This document shows, one piece after another, positions 50,320 to 61,985 of a stretch of DNA of 64,000 nt (position 1 is its first letter; every line of letters starts with the position of its first letter). This stretch comes from Nageia nagi (taxonomy: Eukaryota; Pinophyta): contig JBITNC010000001.1 of NCBI GenBank assembly GCA_050084985.1, forward strand, positions 21,018,001-21,082,000. The letters are read 5' to 3'. The position numbers and the translations under genes are program-made. A model generated the notes under the pieces. It worked only from the letters and a program-made list of their open reading frames with translations. It made no database searches and was not told the origin of the DNA.

Positions 50320-51037
50320 TGTATACACCTAAAGATGTTCTATTAGTTATGTAATAAATCATATTTTAAACTTCTCTGAATATTAAAAGAAATATTACAT
50401 ATGTTAAGATAAAGTTGATATTACAATGCAATGCCATGTGTTATATTATGCAATATCATTTACCATGGTTTATATTTTAAATTATCTTGAATACAACAAA
50501 GATTATATTATTACTATGAGTTGACTTTCACTCTTTTTATGTCCTTTCATGTTATAAATGGAGGAAGTGGAGGTTGACATTCCTAACAAATCTCTTTGAT
50601 AAGTGATTATTTGTACATTGGTTATACTACACTTATAGTGTCTCTAGATGCCACCTATTCAAGGATATATTATGCTCTAATATTTAACTATATTCTATCT
50701 TTTGTGCATGACTTGATTCTGTAGGTTTTAGAGTGTCTACACCCTAGTATTCACCTACTACTTGTATCATTATTCCTTATGATTCATAGCTACAAACAAA
50801 AGAGATGATGAATGTTGATTTACATGATTCATTATAATTATTGATTCCATATTTGATATGATCCAATCCTTTGTATTTCATTACCATACCCTGAGAATTA
50901 CTTATTTCTCTTATCAGGTGCACACTTTCTTTATTTTATTTGGACAACCTACATAAGTGATGTGCATATATATATATATATATTATAGATTTATATTTAT
51001 TGTATTTATTATAGTAAATCATAATTTAGAATCTAAA
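50320..51037 (+). repeat. 3' LTR of T2
   Basis: It begins TGTATACACC after the purine run 'agagggaaaaaa' and ends ATCTAAA in place of GTCTACA. The T1 interior resumes after AGTTT. Confidence 0.85.
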
Positions 51038-52145
51038 AGTTTAAGGGTCATTCACACTATTGTAGTTCAATATTCATAGTGTCAACATCATGCAAATTGA
51101 TTGACAATAGCCTATTTCAAGGGTATGTATGTAAGTATAGGTACAATATATCATCTCAAACTTAATCATATTATATATATTCACATAATAACCAAATTGT
51201 AAAAAAATTATTCTTAAAAACTATACAAAATTAAGAATATTTGTACCATGTGTAAATCGAAATCATGGTTTTCACACCATGCAAACCAATATATTTCTCA
51301 AAAATTAGGTATCTCAAATGCTAAGACCATTATTTATTCTGAAAATCTAGTACTATTTCTTATATCTAACATTCAATTTCTTGATTATTATCTTTAAAAT
51401 ATAATACATATTCTACTTAAGATGTTTTTAGAATTCATATAGCTCCATAAGCATGATTGTATCCAACTTCATAGATCACACAACCATTTTTTGGTATCTT
51501 TTGGTCAGAAAATATCCACATGCCATTTTTGGTATCTTTTGATGTAGAAAAGGTCCAACAAGCCATTTTTGGTATCTTTCATTGTAGAAAAGATCCATGT
51601 AGCCATTTTTGATAAATTTTAGTGCAAAAAATATCCATCTTCATGCACATTCTTGGGAAATAAAGCATCTCTTTTCCTTGGAAGTATAAGTAACCTACAT
51701 GATTTAGGTTCAAGCACCTCTTTTAAATGGGAATTCAAGCAACCAACATGTTTTGGGTTTGAACACCCTTAATGTTTTGGAGTAAAAAAGCACCCATTTA
51801 CTTGGGAAAATAAGCAAACTTTTATATTATTGTAATCATGTTTATTAATATTTGATTTTATAATGCTATATTCTTTTGAAAGATATGATCTATGTGGGTA
51901 TGCTTCTTTCATATTTTGCAACCTATCTCTCACAATCTTTTTTTTCTTGGCTTTTCCATCTATGGAGCTTTCCTATAAAAACCAAATCAAAAAGGGGACA
52001 TGGAGGAGGCAACAAATTGGTGACATATACAAATCATTTAGGGAAGTACTCTTTAAATTCAATTAAATTTTTTTCTACACTTCTCTTTCATACTTTGGAT
52101 AATGTAATTTCAATGCTTTTCATTACATATCTAAAGATGAGAAAA
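51038..52145 (+). other. internal region of T1, 3' half
   Basis: It resumes at the point matching 49070 in T2 ('tcattcacactattg' against 'tcattcacaatgcc'). Four 40-bp units built on CCATTTTTGGTATCTTTT start at 51484, 51523, 51563 and 51603. It ends with 'aaagatgagaaaa', the polypurine tract. The open stretches at 51863-52178 are unassigned. Confidence 0.6.
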
Positions 52146-52309
52146 TGTAGACACCTAAAAATGATTTATTATTTATGAATAAATAATATCATAAGTATCT
52201 AAGATATATATTATTTAAATCATGCAAATATCTATAATATAAAGACTAATATGCTAATTAAATGATAAACATGTGTTAATCAAGGCTAATATATCTTAAT
52301 AATAATTAT
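52146..52309 (+). repeat. 3' LTR of T1, first 164 bp
   Basis: It begins TGTAGACACCTAAAAATGA and matches 42935-43100. It is cut at 52309 by element F; the rest is presumably beyond the right edge of the window. Confidence 0.8.
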
Positions 52310-53329
52310 TTTTTACAAATATTTTGAGCATGCAAACAAATAAATAATTACAAAAATCCAAAATACCTATTTTGAGCTACAGCTAGCAATTTAGACCATA
52401 CAGACAAATAGATGAAGAAGATAACTACTAAGAATTAGGATAGCAATACCAATCAAGAACTATAATTTGTATACTTACCTTATGAAGCAAATCTGACACC
52501 AAAGAATGATGATATGTAGATGATAGAAAAATCTTACTCCAGAAGCTATAACCTGAAATGCCACAAAAAGAGGATCATGGGCAGTCTATATGTTGTATAG
52601 GAGGAGCATCAATGGTGTATTTGGAATGAATAAGGAGCATCAATGGCCTTCATTAGAGTGCTCTTTTCTTCCAAATTAAGTCAATAATTTGCATATATAC
52701 TTTTCAATTAGTAATATGATATCCAGATAAATTATTAGTATCAAAATAGCTCGCATAAGAAAGTACATAAACCATAACCTTGAATAGCAGCATCAAAAGA
52801 CACCTAAAGGATTGCCACCACCAAGACTAGATATGGGATCATGTATCTCCTTGATGTGGACTTACTATTAGATCCTTATTTATATAGATAATAATATGAC
52901 CTACTCCTTAGGTTGGCGTGTACTTGCATAAATAGGGTTAGTCCATAATACATAATGATATTCAAGATAATTATTGATATTATGATTATATTCAAGATAA
53001 TTATTGATATAATTAAATTAAATATTCTAGGTGTGTATTAGTGCAAGCAAATGTATTTATGTAAATGCATAAGTAAATTTTATTTGATAACAGATGCCCA
53101 AATTTGGATGAGAAATTGATATCACTAGGTGCATTGAGATTTTTCATTCAAAGTACCAATCAAGATGTCATAATAATGAAGTATTAATAGGCTTTGATAA
53201 GCATAATATCAACACTAATCAATATAAATTCTAACAAAGATTGTAATATAGAAAAACTTGTAAAAGCTAGATATGGGTTGAGAAAACTCCCTATGATGAT
53301 GTTTTTCAATTTACCCCTTGTCAAGATAC

Positions 53330-53407
53330 TAACAACACATAACCACACATGATGACACATGACCAAACATGACAACACATGACCACACATGACCACACAT
53401 GACCACA
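53330..53407 (+). repeat. decamer array CACATGACCA in 3' LTR of F
   Basis: About seven or eight ten-base units. A longer array with variant units lies in the other LTR at 60106-60205. Confidence 0.75.
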
Positions 53408-53428
53408 TAAGTGAATAGCATACCTTAG

Positions 53429-53745
53429 TTAATGGGAGCTCAATTTCATGCCAAGAGGCATGATATGATGATGAGAGTTGAAACTCTATGTCAAGAGGCA
53501 TAATATGATGATGAGAGATAAAACTCTACACCAAGAGGCATAATATGAATATGAGAGTTTAACTCTATGCCAAGAGGTATAATATGATTATGAGACCTAA
53601 AATTCTACGTTAAGAGGCATAATATGATGATGAGAGTTGAAACTCTACAGCAAGAGGCATACTATGATGATGAGAGCTGAAACTCTACACCAAGAGGCAT
53701 AATATAATGATGAGAGTTAAAAATCTATGTCAAGAGGCATATAAC
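53429..53745 (+). repeat. 40-bp tandem repeat, 8 units (3' LTR of F)
   Basis: The unit is gagagttgaaactctatgcc followed by aagaggcataatatgatgat. Each unit contains the inverted repeat TATGCC-AAGA-GGCATA (six-base stem, four-base loop). The counterpart at 60239-60710 has 12 units. Confidence 0.85.
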
Positions 53746-54047
53746 AAAATATGATCTAGGATATAGCCATATAGATAATTCTCTATCATGTCCAACAAAT
53801 TAGGATGTTCAATCTAACCAAACAAGGAATGCAAGTGACCTATTTTGACATAAGCACATTGACAATGATCCTCAAAGCATGATAGAAGAAGATCATGGGT
53901 GTTCATTTTATTAAGGAATTTTTGAGAATTTAAAAACCTAAATAATGGCTCATTTCTTATTAATTCTAACTAAATATTTTGTTTACCTATTTGTAATTCA
54001 TAAGTATGTGAATTGAGACTATCTAGGGATATATGCCCTTGAAATTT

Positions 54048-54055
54048 TATAAAAG
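54048..54055 (+). promoter_or_regulatory. TATA box for the PMD gene (copy 1)
   Basis: TATAAAAG is embedded in a stretch conserved in the other LTR (61016-61023) and in its internal duplicate (62256-62263). It lies on the plus strand, so it would drive the PMD gene, not the retroelement. An AAG/GTGAGT splice-donor-like sequence follows at 54131-54139 and is conserved in all three copies. Confidence 0.55.
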
Positions 54056-54743
54056 AGGGTTGACCCCCTTTCCATTATCACTTGCTTGTATTTTTAGAGT
54101 GGAGAGTGCTTAGGAGTTTTGCAAACTTGTAAGGTGAGTGCTTATTCCTAATTCTATTACTATTAACCTGTGATTTACTTTTGCTTCTTTTTCACATCTC
54201 CTTATCATGGCTTTATCGATTACACATCAAAAAGGATATAGAGTTTCTTTAGTGAAAAACTCTCCTATTGGTCATCAAGTAAATCATCTTTACCTATAAT
54301 TATTTGGTGCATTCTTGATTTTTTTTTGTGTGTTTTCTTTTTACATAGTTTTTTTGTAAGTTTGGTATCCTGTTCCTAAGGTTTTACCCATTAGAATACC
54401 TTTGCTTTAGTTTTTATCTTTCAGCACTATTTTTCATCTTTCTACCTCTATAATTATGTTGTTCCTTTCCATACAACCTTTCTCATGAATTTTTTTCAAT
54501 TTTCTATATGGGAAGAGGGTCACTGGTGGTCCCTTCTACCCTAGTTCAAACCATGGGTGACCCTGTTTTATGGTGGTTTGGACTGTGGATGATCCTCTTT
54601 GACTATTTTGCAAAATTCAAAAAATGCATTAATAATAGAAACTAATATTAATTTTTTGTGTTTTATACCAAGATTATATCTATTATATGTGAAATTCTAA
54701 AAAGAGCATTGCATTTATAGTTACTAAATAATGGCCCTAATCA

Positions 54744-56421
54744 GATGAGAGTTGGAGCACACTTAAGGCTATTTCCTTGAGCTATTTAGCCTTTATCGAT
54801 TACATCTATCATGATCGAAATATGTTGATAGCTTTGATGGAGAGGTGGGATCCTAATTCCAACACCTTTCACTTACCTACAAGGGAGATTATAGTTACTC
54901 TCAAGGATATCTATAGGATCACTAGGCTACCTATTAGAAGTAAGCTGGTGAACATGATCCCCATTCCTAGCATGGAACGAGTAGAGGAGTAGAATGTGTG
55001 GCTCATGGGCTTAGATGAGGTGAACCAAAGGAAGAGGGGAGTTTCCCTATGAGGCATTTATCAAAGGATCCTCCAACATGGGTTAACCTACAATTGAGGC
55101 TCCTTATTACTTGCCTACTAGATGCTATTGTCTACCTAGACAAAAGCAGCGAGACATTCCCCATGGAGATGGTGCCTATCATCATGGACATGGTTCGACA
55201 TGAGCAATGATATGCATGGTGCCCAAATATTTTGACATAGCTATACCATGATTTAAATGCATTCAGTAAGGTGGTGAGAGGGGGGAGATAGGTGGCTCAT
55301 TTCATGATACTATAAGTATGGGCCTATGATCATATAGGCATCTCCAGACTAGCCTCTATAACATAGGATTTACTAGATGATGTGCCCACATAGCAATGGT
55401 GGGTGACTACACATGGTCTTAACTTTCCTAACATCAAATTAAGAGGGATGGAGGATATGATTCAACACACTCAAGGAGTCATAGATGCACTGGTGTCCAT
55501 ACAAATATGCCCTAAAGTAGATCAAGGACATGCATGAGCTAGCCTAGGTGAGATACTTGACATACATCTAGGCATGTAGGGTATTGGTTGAGCTAAGGGA
55601 TATCATATGATTACAAGATAACAGTACACTACTATCATAGCAAGGACCTACCAAAGGACTATGAGGCAATGTTAGATTAGGATTCCGAGTGGACATTGAG
55701 AACTCAGACTTTAAGGATGACTTAGATATAGATGGTCTTGAGCATACTAAGGACTACATGGAATGGTGGTAAGGACATGCTCCTCACCACCTAGGCATAC
55801 ATGAGGTAGACCAACCCAAGGATGAGGGAGATGCATTCAACATAGAGGAGGCATCAATAGGATGGAGCATAGGTACACATAGTTAGGATAGAGCTCACAT
55901 GATATAGATGACACACATGATAAGACACTAGATGTTGGTCATGATGATAATTAGGATATTGACCCAAAGTAAGATGAGTATGAACCTGACATAAAGAGAG
56001 AAACAAATGTGTCCAAAGATGAGGATGATGATGATGGTATCTATTCTTTTTATCTTATATATATTTTTATTTTTATTGTAAAATGCATGCAATAATTATA
56101 TATGATTTATATGTAGATGATGAGGATCTTGAACCGAACATGACCTAGCTACATAAGCTCATAAAGCAAAAGGATACCAAAATTAGAGATCTACAAGGAT
56201 AGCTATGATACAAAAGAGGAGACTATACCACCTTATACTAGGATCTACAAAAAGCTAATGCATGGATTTAGGACCTTTATGAGCAACTACGCAAGGCCAA
56301 GAGATAATCAAGGGAAGAAAAGATGAGGTTTGAAAAATACAAGGCTAGGTGCAGGGGTAGTGGCTCTAGCAGGGCTACTAATTCTAGTGTAGGGGGAGGA
56401 GATCCTTCTAGGAGACTATAG
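54744..56421 (+). pseudogene. plant mobile domain (PMD) gene, copy 1
   Basis: The frame from about 54744 reads DESWSTLKAISLSYLAF, then MLIALMERWDPNSNTFHLP and VTLKDIYRITRLP. This is the start of the plant mobile domain (PF10536; family of MAIN/MAIL1 and of genes carried by transposons). Later pieces include LYHDLNAF and VWAYDHIGISRLAS (about 55240-55350). The acidic 3' part contains an 80-nt intron at 56037-56116 (GT...AG, T-rich), followed by a coiled-coil-like segment (LHKLIKQKDTKIRDLQ) and a Gly/Ser tail ending at TAG 56419-56421. There is no in-frame ATG near the start (TAA at 54738), so a 5' exon spliced to CAG 54742-54744 is possible. In-frame stops (for example near 54990) make it a pseudogene. 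Confidence 0.72.
56037..56116 (+). other. intron of the PMD gene (copy 1)
   Basis: The boundaries are GATG/GTATCT and ATGTAG/ATGATG. The T-rich AT-biased interior contrasts with the acidic coding stretches on both sides. It is on the plus strand, antisense to the retroelement transcript. Confidence 0.6.
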
Positions 56422-56726
56422 CTTTCATGTACATGATTATTACTTAGCCATGCTAAGATTTTGTAAAATGATTAATCTTTTTATGATATATAAAAGATGA
56501 CTTTTGTTTATTTTGCATTATTATTTGTGACATGAATTTTATGACAATATGAGAGCTAAAACTTTGCACCAAGAGGCTTGAAAAGATATAATGATCTAGG
56601 AGCTAAAACTCCATGCCAAGGGGCATTCATTAAATTTTTAGTTTGACAAAATCTAACTATAAAAGAGGATCATAGGTGGTCCATTCTTGACAAAAATAGA
56701 GTGCCAACACTCTTGATATGACATCA

Positions 56727-59069
56727 AAATGATCTCCCATTTTTTCTATCATGACATTGATCAATTCATCTATCCTACTATTAGTTCTATTAGTGTTAGT
56801 ATGATCATGCATGTTTACCAAATGACATAAATAGAGGGCCTTGTGTCCCCACTGGTTCTAGCTTCATTTTGATATTTTCCTTGTTGTGGTCCTATGATAA
56901 ATGGCTTTTTCATCATATTACCTTATATATACAATATTGTTGTATTATGTTATGGCATGGGGTTCTTGTAAATCCCCAATTTCTTATTATCTGTATGTAC
57001 AAGTGCCTTTTTCTTATCTTCCTATTTTTTGAATGATATCATTTTTTTGTCTATCAAGTATTGGACAACATCTTTAAACCTTTTACATTCACATATTTAT
57101 TTTCCATGAATTCTATGATACCCACAAAATCCACCTATAGTTTTAGTGACCTTTTGACTCATGGGTGGTAATTGGATCAAACCCTTTTCAAGCAATGATT
57201 ATAACAACTCATCATGATCTTTTGTAATTTTGGTGTATACTCTGGGAGTTTTATTCTTATATGGACAAGATGTTTCTTTTGCCATTGTAATTATTGCTAT
57301 TATTTTCATAGTTGATAGTTTCTTTTCTTCTTTTTCAAGTTTCAAATATCTGATTTTTACTAGTTGCTTCTCTTTTTGAATCATGGACATAACCATCTTA
57401 GAAAGGGGTTGCTCTAAATTGTTTAAGAATTCTAATATCATGTCATCTCTAAGAGATTTGATTAACATATGCTTTAGCTCTTTTTCATTTAAATTTATGA
57501 ATGTGGCTATTTTTTTCCATGTTTTTACAAATCCCTCAAATGACTAGTTCTCACCTTGTCTCATTCTTGCTAAATCGATAAGGGTTGGTTTTCTTTTTAT
57601 ATTATGTTGATATTGATTTATGAATTCTCATTTTAATTGCTCATAGTTAGCTATACTTTGATTTTCTAGACTATAGAACCATTTAGAAGATTCTTTCCCT
57701 GAACTAAGTTGAAATAATCTCACTAACATATCTTCATCATGTTGATAATTACAAGCTGCTTCTTCAAAAATTATGATATGTATCCTTGGATCACTAATGC
57801 CATCATATTTGTGAAAATCTATCTTTCCCTTTCCATGTTTTTCCTTTTATTTTTGTATAAAGGGGTGCCTTTTGTTTAACTATTCATCTTCTTTTTCTTT
57901 ATTTAATAGTGTTAACCTCTTTAATTGTTCATCCATTTTTTTCAATTGTGTCATCCTTTTCTCCAAATTTTCTTTTTCATTTTGCATAGTTTCATTGTTA
58001 TTATTTTTCTCTAGGAGATTAGATTTCTTAATTTCTTTCTCATTCTTATATTTAGGTGTCTCAGGAGTAAATCTCCTATTTTGATCTCTCCATTCTTGAA
58101 TTAGTTGATTATCCAAGTCTCTTATGATTACCTATCTTACACATATTTGAGCTTTTCAATAAGATTGTGTGCCTATTGTTTTCCTTACTTCTATCTATTT
58201 AATTTCTTTTTATTTATCTAACTAATAAGGGTAAGCATTGATAAGTACTTGTACTATAGGATAAATTTCAAATTCTATTTCTAATTCATTATTTGACTCA
58301 TCATTGAATTCAACCATCTCATCATCTGAATGCTCATAATTAGCTTCTTCTAATTTTATTGATTCATGACCTTTTAAATTTTTTACAAGTGTTAAAGATG
58401 ATGTATATTGATGAAAGTTTGCCTCAAAGATAGAAGAACAAAGCATACAAAAATTGACATGCTTTCTATAGGAAGAATGGGCCACGAGCGATCCATTTCA
58501 ACAATATTTAGACTACGGATGATCCTACTCTAACTTGTTAAGGTGAATGATAAGAGGGGTGGCTTAGACAACAATACCCTAAAAGGTGACTTAGAACTAT
58601 TTTTGATCAAAAATTCATAGATGGTATGAAATGAATGAGGTATGGTAAGATCTTTAGTAAACTTATAGAATACCTTAGAGAGCTTTATGAATTCTTACAT
58701 TAACCTTAATTTATCTTATGTTAGATTTAGATTATTAGATTTTTTAGATTGATAAAGGGCTAATTGACATTTATTTTCAAAAGGTTGGATTATTTCTTCT
58801 TTAGGGATCTCATTATTTTTTGAGTCTTGATGATAAGATTCATCATCTTTTATATTTATGCTTATTTTACTAGGGTTATCATTATCTTTAGAATCTCCAT
58901 AATAAGATTCGTCATCAAAATAATTGGTTTTGATAGCCAAAGGGACACTCTCTTTATTTAACCTAGCATTTTTTCTTATTGATGTTATACCTTTCTATGA
59001 TTTTCTTTTTCTTTTAGTTGGTTCAAGCTTTCATTGATTTAATGATAAAAGATCTAATGAATTGTTCAT
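56727..59069 (-). pseudogene. degenerate Tat-like gag of F
   Basis: The minus-strand ATG at 59069 begins MNNSLDLLSLN, followed by stops (TGA, TAG) in the same frame. Readable acidic pieces include NYFDDESYYGDSKDNDNP (about 58920) and DEMVEFNDESNNELEIEFEI (about 58330-58270). A coiled-coil, Lys/Glu-rich piece (58116-57880) and a capsid-like piece MILEFLNNLEQPLSKMVMSM (57441-57382) follow. The zinc finger, about 57130-57070, reads CGYHRIHGK then CECKRFKDVVQYLID, the C-x2-H-type finger of Tat-branch gags with His replaced. No protease or pol follows before the LTR at 56726. Confidence 0.65.
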
Positions 59070-59095
59070 ATTTTTAGAAGTTAATATTCACATTA

Positions 59096-59105
59096 GGTTC
59101 ACCAA
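59096..59105 (-). promoter_or_regulatory. primer binding site of F
   Basis: The minus strand reads TTGGTGAACC, one base after the LTR end ...AAACA at 59107. The same ten bases follow the 5' LTR of T2. Confidence 0.55.
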
Positions 59106-60105
59106 ATGTTTATAAATATTTTGAGCATGCAAATAAAAAATAATTACAAAAATCCAAAATACCTATTTCAAGCTATGGATAGTAATTTAGACCATACGGA
59201 TAAATAGATGAAGAAGATAACCACTTAGAATTAGAATAGTAATACTAATCAAGAATTGTAATTTGTATACTTACCTTATGAAGTGTACCTAACATTGAAG
59301 AATGATGATATGTTTGATATGTAGATGATAGAAAAATTTTGCTCTAGAAGTTATAACCTAAAATGCCATATAAAGAGGATCACAGGTGGTCTATATGTTG
59401 TATAGAAGGAGTGTTGATGGTGTATTTGGCATGAATAAGGAGTACTAGTGGCATTAATTAGAGTTATCTTTACTTCCAAATAAAGTCAATAATTTGCATA
59501 TAGATGTTTTGATCAATGATATGCTATCTAGATAAATCATCAGTGTCAAACTAGCTTGCATAAAGAAGTACAAAAATGACATCCTTGAATGGCAACATCA
59601 AAATACATCTAAAGGATTGAAACCACCAAGACCAGATATGGGATCATGTATCTTTTTGATGAGGACTTACTATTAGAGCCCTATTTATATAGATAATAAT
59701 ATGACCTAGTCCTTAGGCTAATGTGTACCTACATAAATAGGGTTAGTCCATAATACATAATGATATTCAAGATAATTATTGATATCATTAAATTAAATAT
59801 TCTAGGTGTGTATTAGTGCAAGTAAATGTATTTATTTAAATTCATAAATAAAGTTTATGTGATAACAAATGCCCCACTTTAGATGAGAAATTGATATCAC
59901 TAGTTGCATTGAGATTTTTCATTCAAAGTACCAATCAAGATGTCATAGCAATGAAGTATTAATAGGAATTGATAAGCATAATACCAACACTAATCAATCT
60001 GAATTATAACAAATATTGTAATATAGCAAAACCTATAAAAGCTAGATATGGGTTGAGAAAACTCCTTACAATGATGTTTTTCAAACTGCCCCTTGTCAAG
60101 ATAAC

Positions 60106-60205
60106 AACAACACATGACCACATATGATGACACATGACCACACATGACAACACATGACAATACATGACAGCACATGATAACACATGACCACATATGACCA
60201 CACAT
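60106..60205 (+). repeat. decamer array in 5' LTR of F
   Basis: About ten units of the CACATGACCA type, with variants such as CACATGACAA, against seven or eight in the other LTR. Confidence 0.75.
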
Positions 60206-60238
60206 AACAACATAAGAAAATAGCATATTGTAGTAGAA

Positions 60239-60710
60239 TGGGAGCTCAACTTCATGCCAAGAGGCATGATATGATGATGAGATATGAAACTCTATGCCAA
60301 GAGACATAATATGATGATGAGAGTTGAAACTCTATGCCAAGAGGCATAATATGATAATGAGAGCTGAAACTCTATACCAAGAGGCATAATATGATAATGA
60401 GAGATAAAACTATATGACAAGAGGCATAATATGATGATAAGAGCTAAAACTCTATGCCAAAAGGCATAGTATGATGATGAGAGATGAAACTCTATGCCAA
60501 GAGGCATACTATGATGATAAGAGCTGAAACTCTATGCCAAGAGGCATAATATGATGATGAGAGTTGAAACTCTACATTAAGAGGCATAATGTGATGATGA
60601 GAGTTGAAACTCTATACCAAGAGGTATAATATGATGATGAGAGCTAAAACTCTATGCCAAGAGGCATAATATGATGATGAGAGCTAAAACTCTATGCCAA
60701 GAGGCATATA
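60239..60710 (+). repeat. 40-bp tandem repeat, 12 units (5' LTR of F)
   Basis: The same unit as at 53429-53745, in strict 40-bp phase, with the TATGCC/GGCATA hairpin kept in most units. Four more units than in the other LTR. Confidence 0.87.
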
Positions 60711-60744
60711 GCAAAATAGGTTCTAGGATATAGCCATATAGATA

Positions 60745-61172
60745 ATCCTCTATCCGGTACAACAAATCAAGATGTTCAATCTAACAAAATTAAAGAATGC
60801 AGACAATCTATTTTGACATAAGCACACTGATGGCAATCTTCAAAGCATGACAGAAGAAGGCCATAGGTGGTTCTTTTTTTAAGGAATTTTTGAGAACTAA
60901 AACACTTGAACAATGGTGTATTTCTTACTGATTCTGATTGACTATTCTATTTACATATTTATAATTCATAAGCATATGAATTGAGACTATCTAGGGATAT
61001 GTGCCCTTGAAATCTTATAAAAGAGGGTTGACCCCTCTTTCATTATCACTTGCTTGTATTTTTAGAGTGGAGAGTGCTTAGGAGTTTTACAAACTTGTAA
61101 GGTGAGTGCTTATTCCTAATTCTGCTACTATTAACCTATGATTAACTTTTGCTTCTTATTCACATCTCTCTA
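60745..61172 (+). repeat. first copy of 420-bp duplication flanking I
   Basis: It runs from 'ctctatccggtacaacaaatc' to 'cacatctctctatca' and is nearly identical to 61986-62415. It includes the TATA box at 61016-61023. Confidence 0.85.
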
Positions 61173-61985
61173 TCAAATCTTAGATTTGGATGGGCATTCA
61201 TATTTCTCTCTGCCATGCGCTCAATTGCACCAGTTAGTCATGTTATTTGGGCCTTCAAATCCTTGATTTGCCTATTCATTTGAGTATAGGCACCTCTAGG
61301 TGCTATACCTTCTCTCCTAGGTGGCATCTTCTTCTTTAATTTTTTTCTTTCCTTTTTTTTTCCCTAGTGAGATCACAACCGCTCTGATACCAAATGGTGC
61401 AGATTCCCTTAGAAGATCCAAATAAATCTTCAAAAAATAATTGATTTACACAACAAGCAAACCAATGGAAGAATAACCTTTTTTAACACACCCTTTATTT
61501 TATTCTTTTGAATCTGCACTACCTTTTTACAGGTCCGTTACAATAGCTCATATAGCCAAGAGAAAACTTGCACTTCCAAAAAATCATGAACCATCCGGAA
61601 ACTAGCACTTACTAAAAATAGAAACTTTCTAAAAATAGACAAATGGAAACTTTCTAAAAATAGAAAGGTCCTCAGATCATGGCCAAACTGGGTGTGCAAG
61701 CTCAGTTAACAAGGACTAAAGGAAATCTCACTTATTATCTTAAACAAACTCTTACAACAAAAGATATTAAAGTCTACTTATTGAAAAATCTTAAAAACTG
61801 ACACTAAAAGCTAATTTTGAGGCACTAAATGATGGATTTAGGTCAATCAGAAAACTTTCCATTTGGATGCATGCCTCCCATACGAGGTTGCCACCGCATG
61901 ATAAAAACCCATATCTAGCTCTCCTCAAAATTTCAAGATGATCTGATGATCGGATCAAAAGTTATGAACATTTGACGGTGAATCA
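61173..61985 (-). mobile_element. fragment I: Ty3/gypsy 5' end (LTR, PBS, gag start)
   Basis: On the minus strand: an LTR starting TGATAGAGAATGATTCACCG (near 61995) and ending near 61407; then a primer site TTGGTATCAGAGCGG (plus 61384-61398); then a gag start, MPPRREGIAPRGAYTQMNRQ (about 61327-61268), running to 61173. The element stops abruptly within gag, so it is a 5' fragment. The Met primer site and MPPR start are typical of plant gypsy. Confidence 0.75.

Larger units (their letters stand above)
46088..51037 (+). mobile_element. LTR element T2, inserted in T1
   Basis: This is a complete 4.95-kb copy with LTRs at 46088-46787 and 50320-51037. It is flanked by a perfect target duplication AGTTT (46083-46087, 51038-51042). 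The interior of about 3.5 kb has a gag-like start, low-complexity stretches and no pol, so it is non-autonomous. Confidence 0.87.
42935..52309 (+). mobile_element. LTR element T1 (contains T2, cut by F)
   Basis: The 5' LTR is at 42935-43693, the 5' internal half at 43694-46087, inserted T2 at 46088-51037, the 3' internal half at 51038-52145, and the start of the 3' LTR at 52146-52309 before F. The two internal halves match the left and right parts of the T2 interior, so T1 was once a whole copy of the same family. No pol was found in this family. Confidence 0.82.
52310..56726 (-). repeat. 3' LTR of F
   Basis: The left end TTTTTACAAATATTTTGAGC aligns with TGTTTATAAATATTTTGAGC at 59107. The right end, inferred at 56726, gives TGATGTCATATC on the minus strand behind a purine-rich tract. 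It contains a decamer array, eight 40-bp units, a TATA box, a splice-donor-like site and the PMD gene, all described separately. Confidence 0.7.

Noticed and set aside
46088-52309. Tandem LTR array formed by unequal recombination
   Set aside because: The AGTTT target duplication and matching interior halves are explained better by insertion of T2 into T1.
53429-53745. CRISPR-like array
   Set aside because: The units are contiguous 40-bp tandem repeats without unique spacers, in a plant retroelement LTR.
57872-58084. Plus-strand Phe/Ser-rich open frame
   Set aside because: It is antisense to the Lys/Glu-rich coiled-coil part of the gag of F.
60004-60507. Minus-strand open frames with repeated Cys/Val/Met-rich sequence
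   Set aside because: They are translations of the decamer and 40-bp tandem arrays; the periodic amino-acid pattern comes from the DNA repeat.
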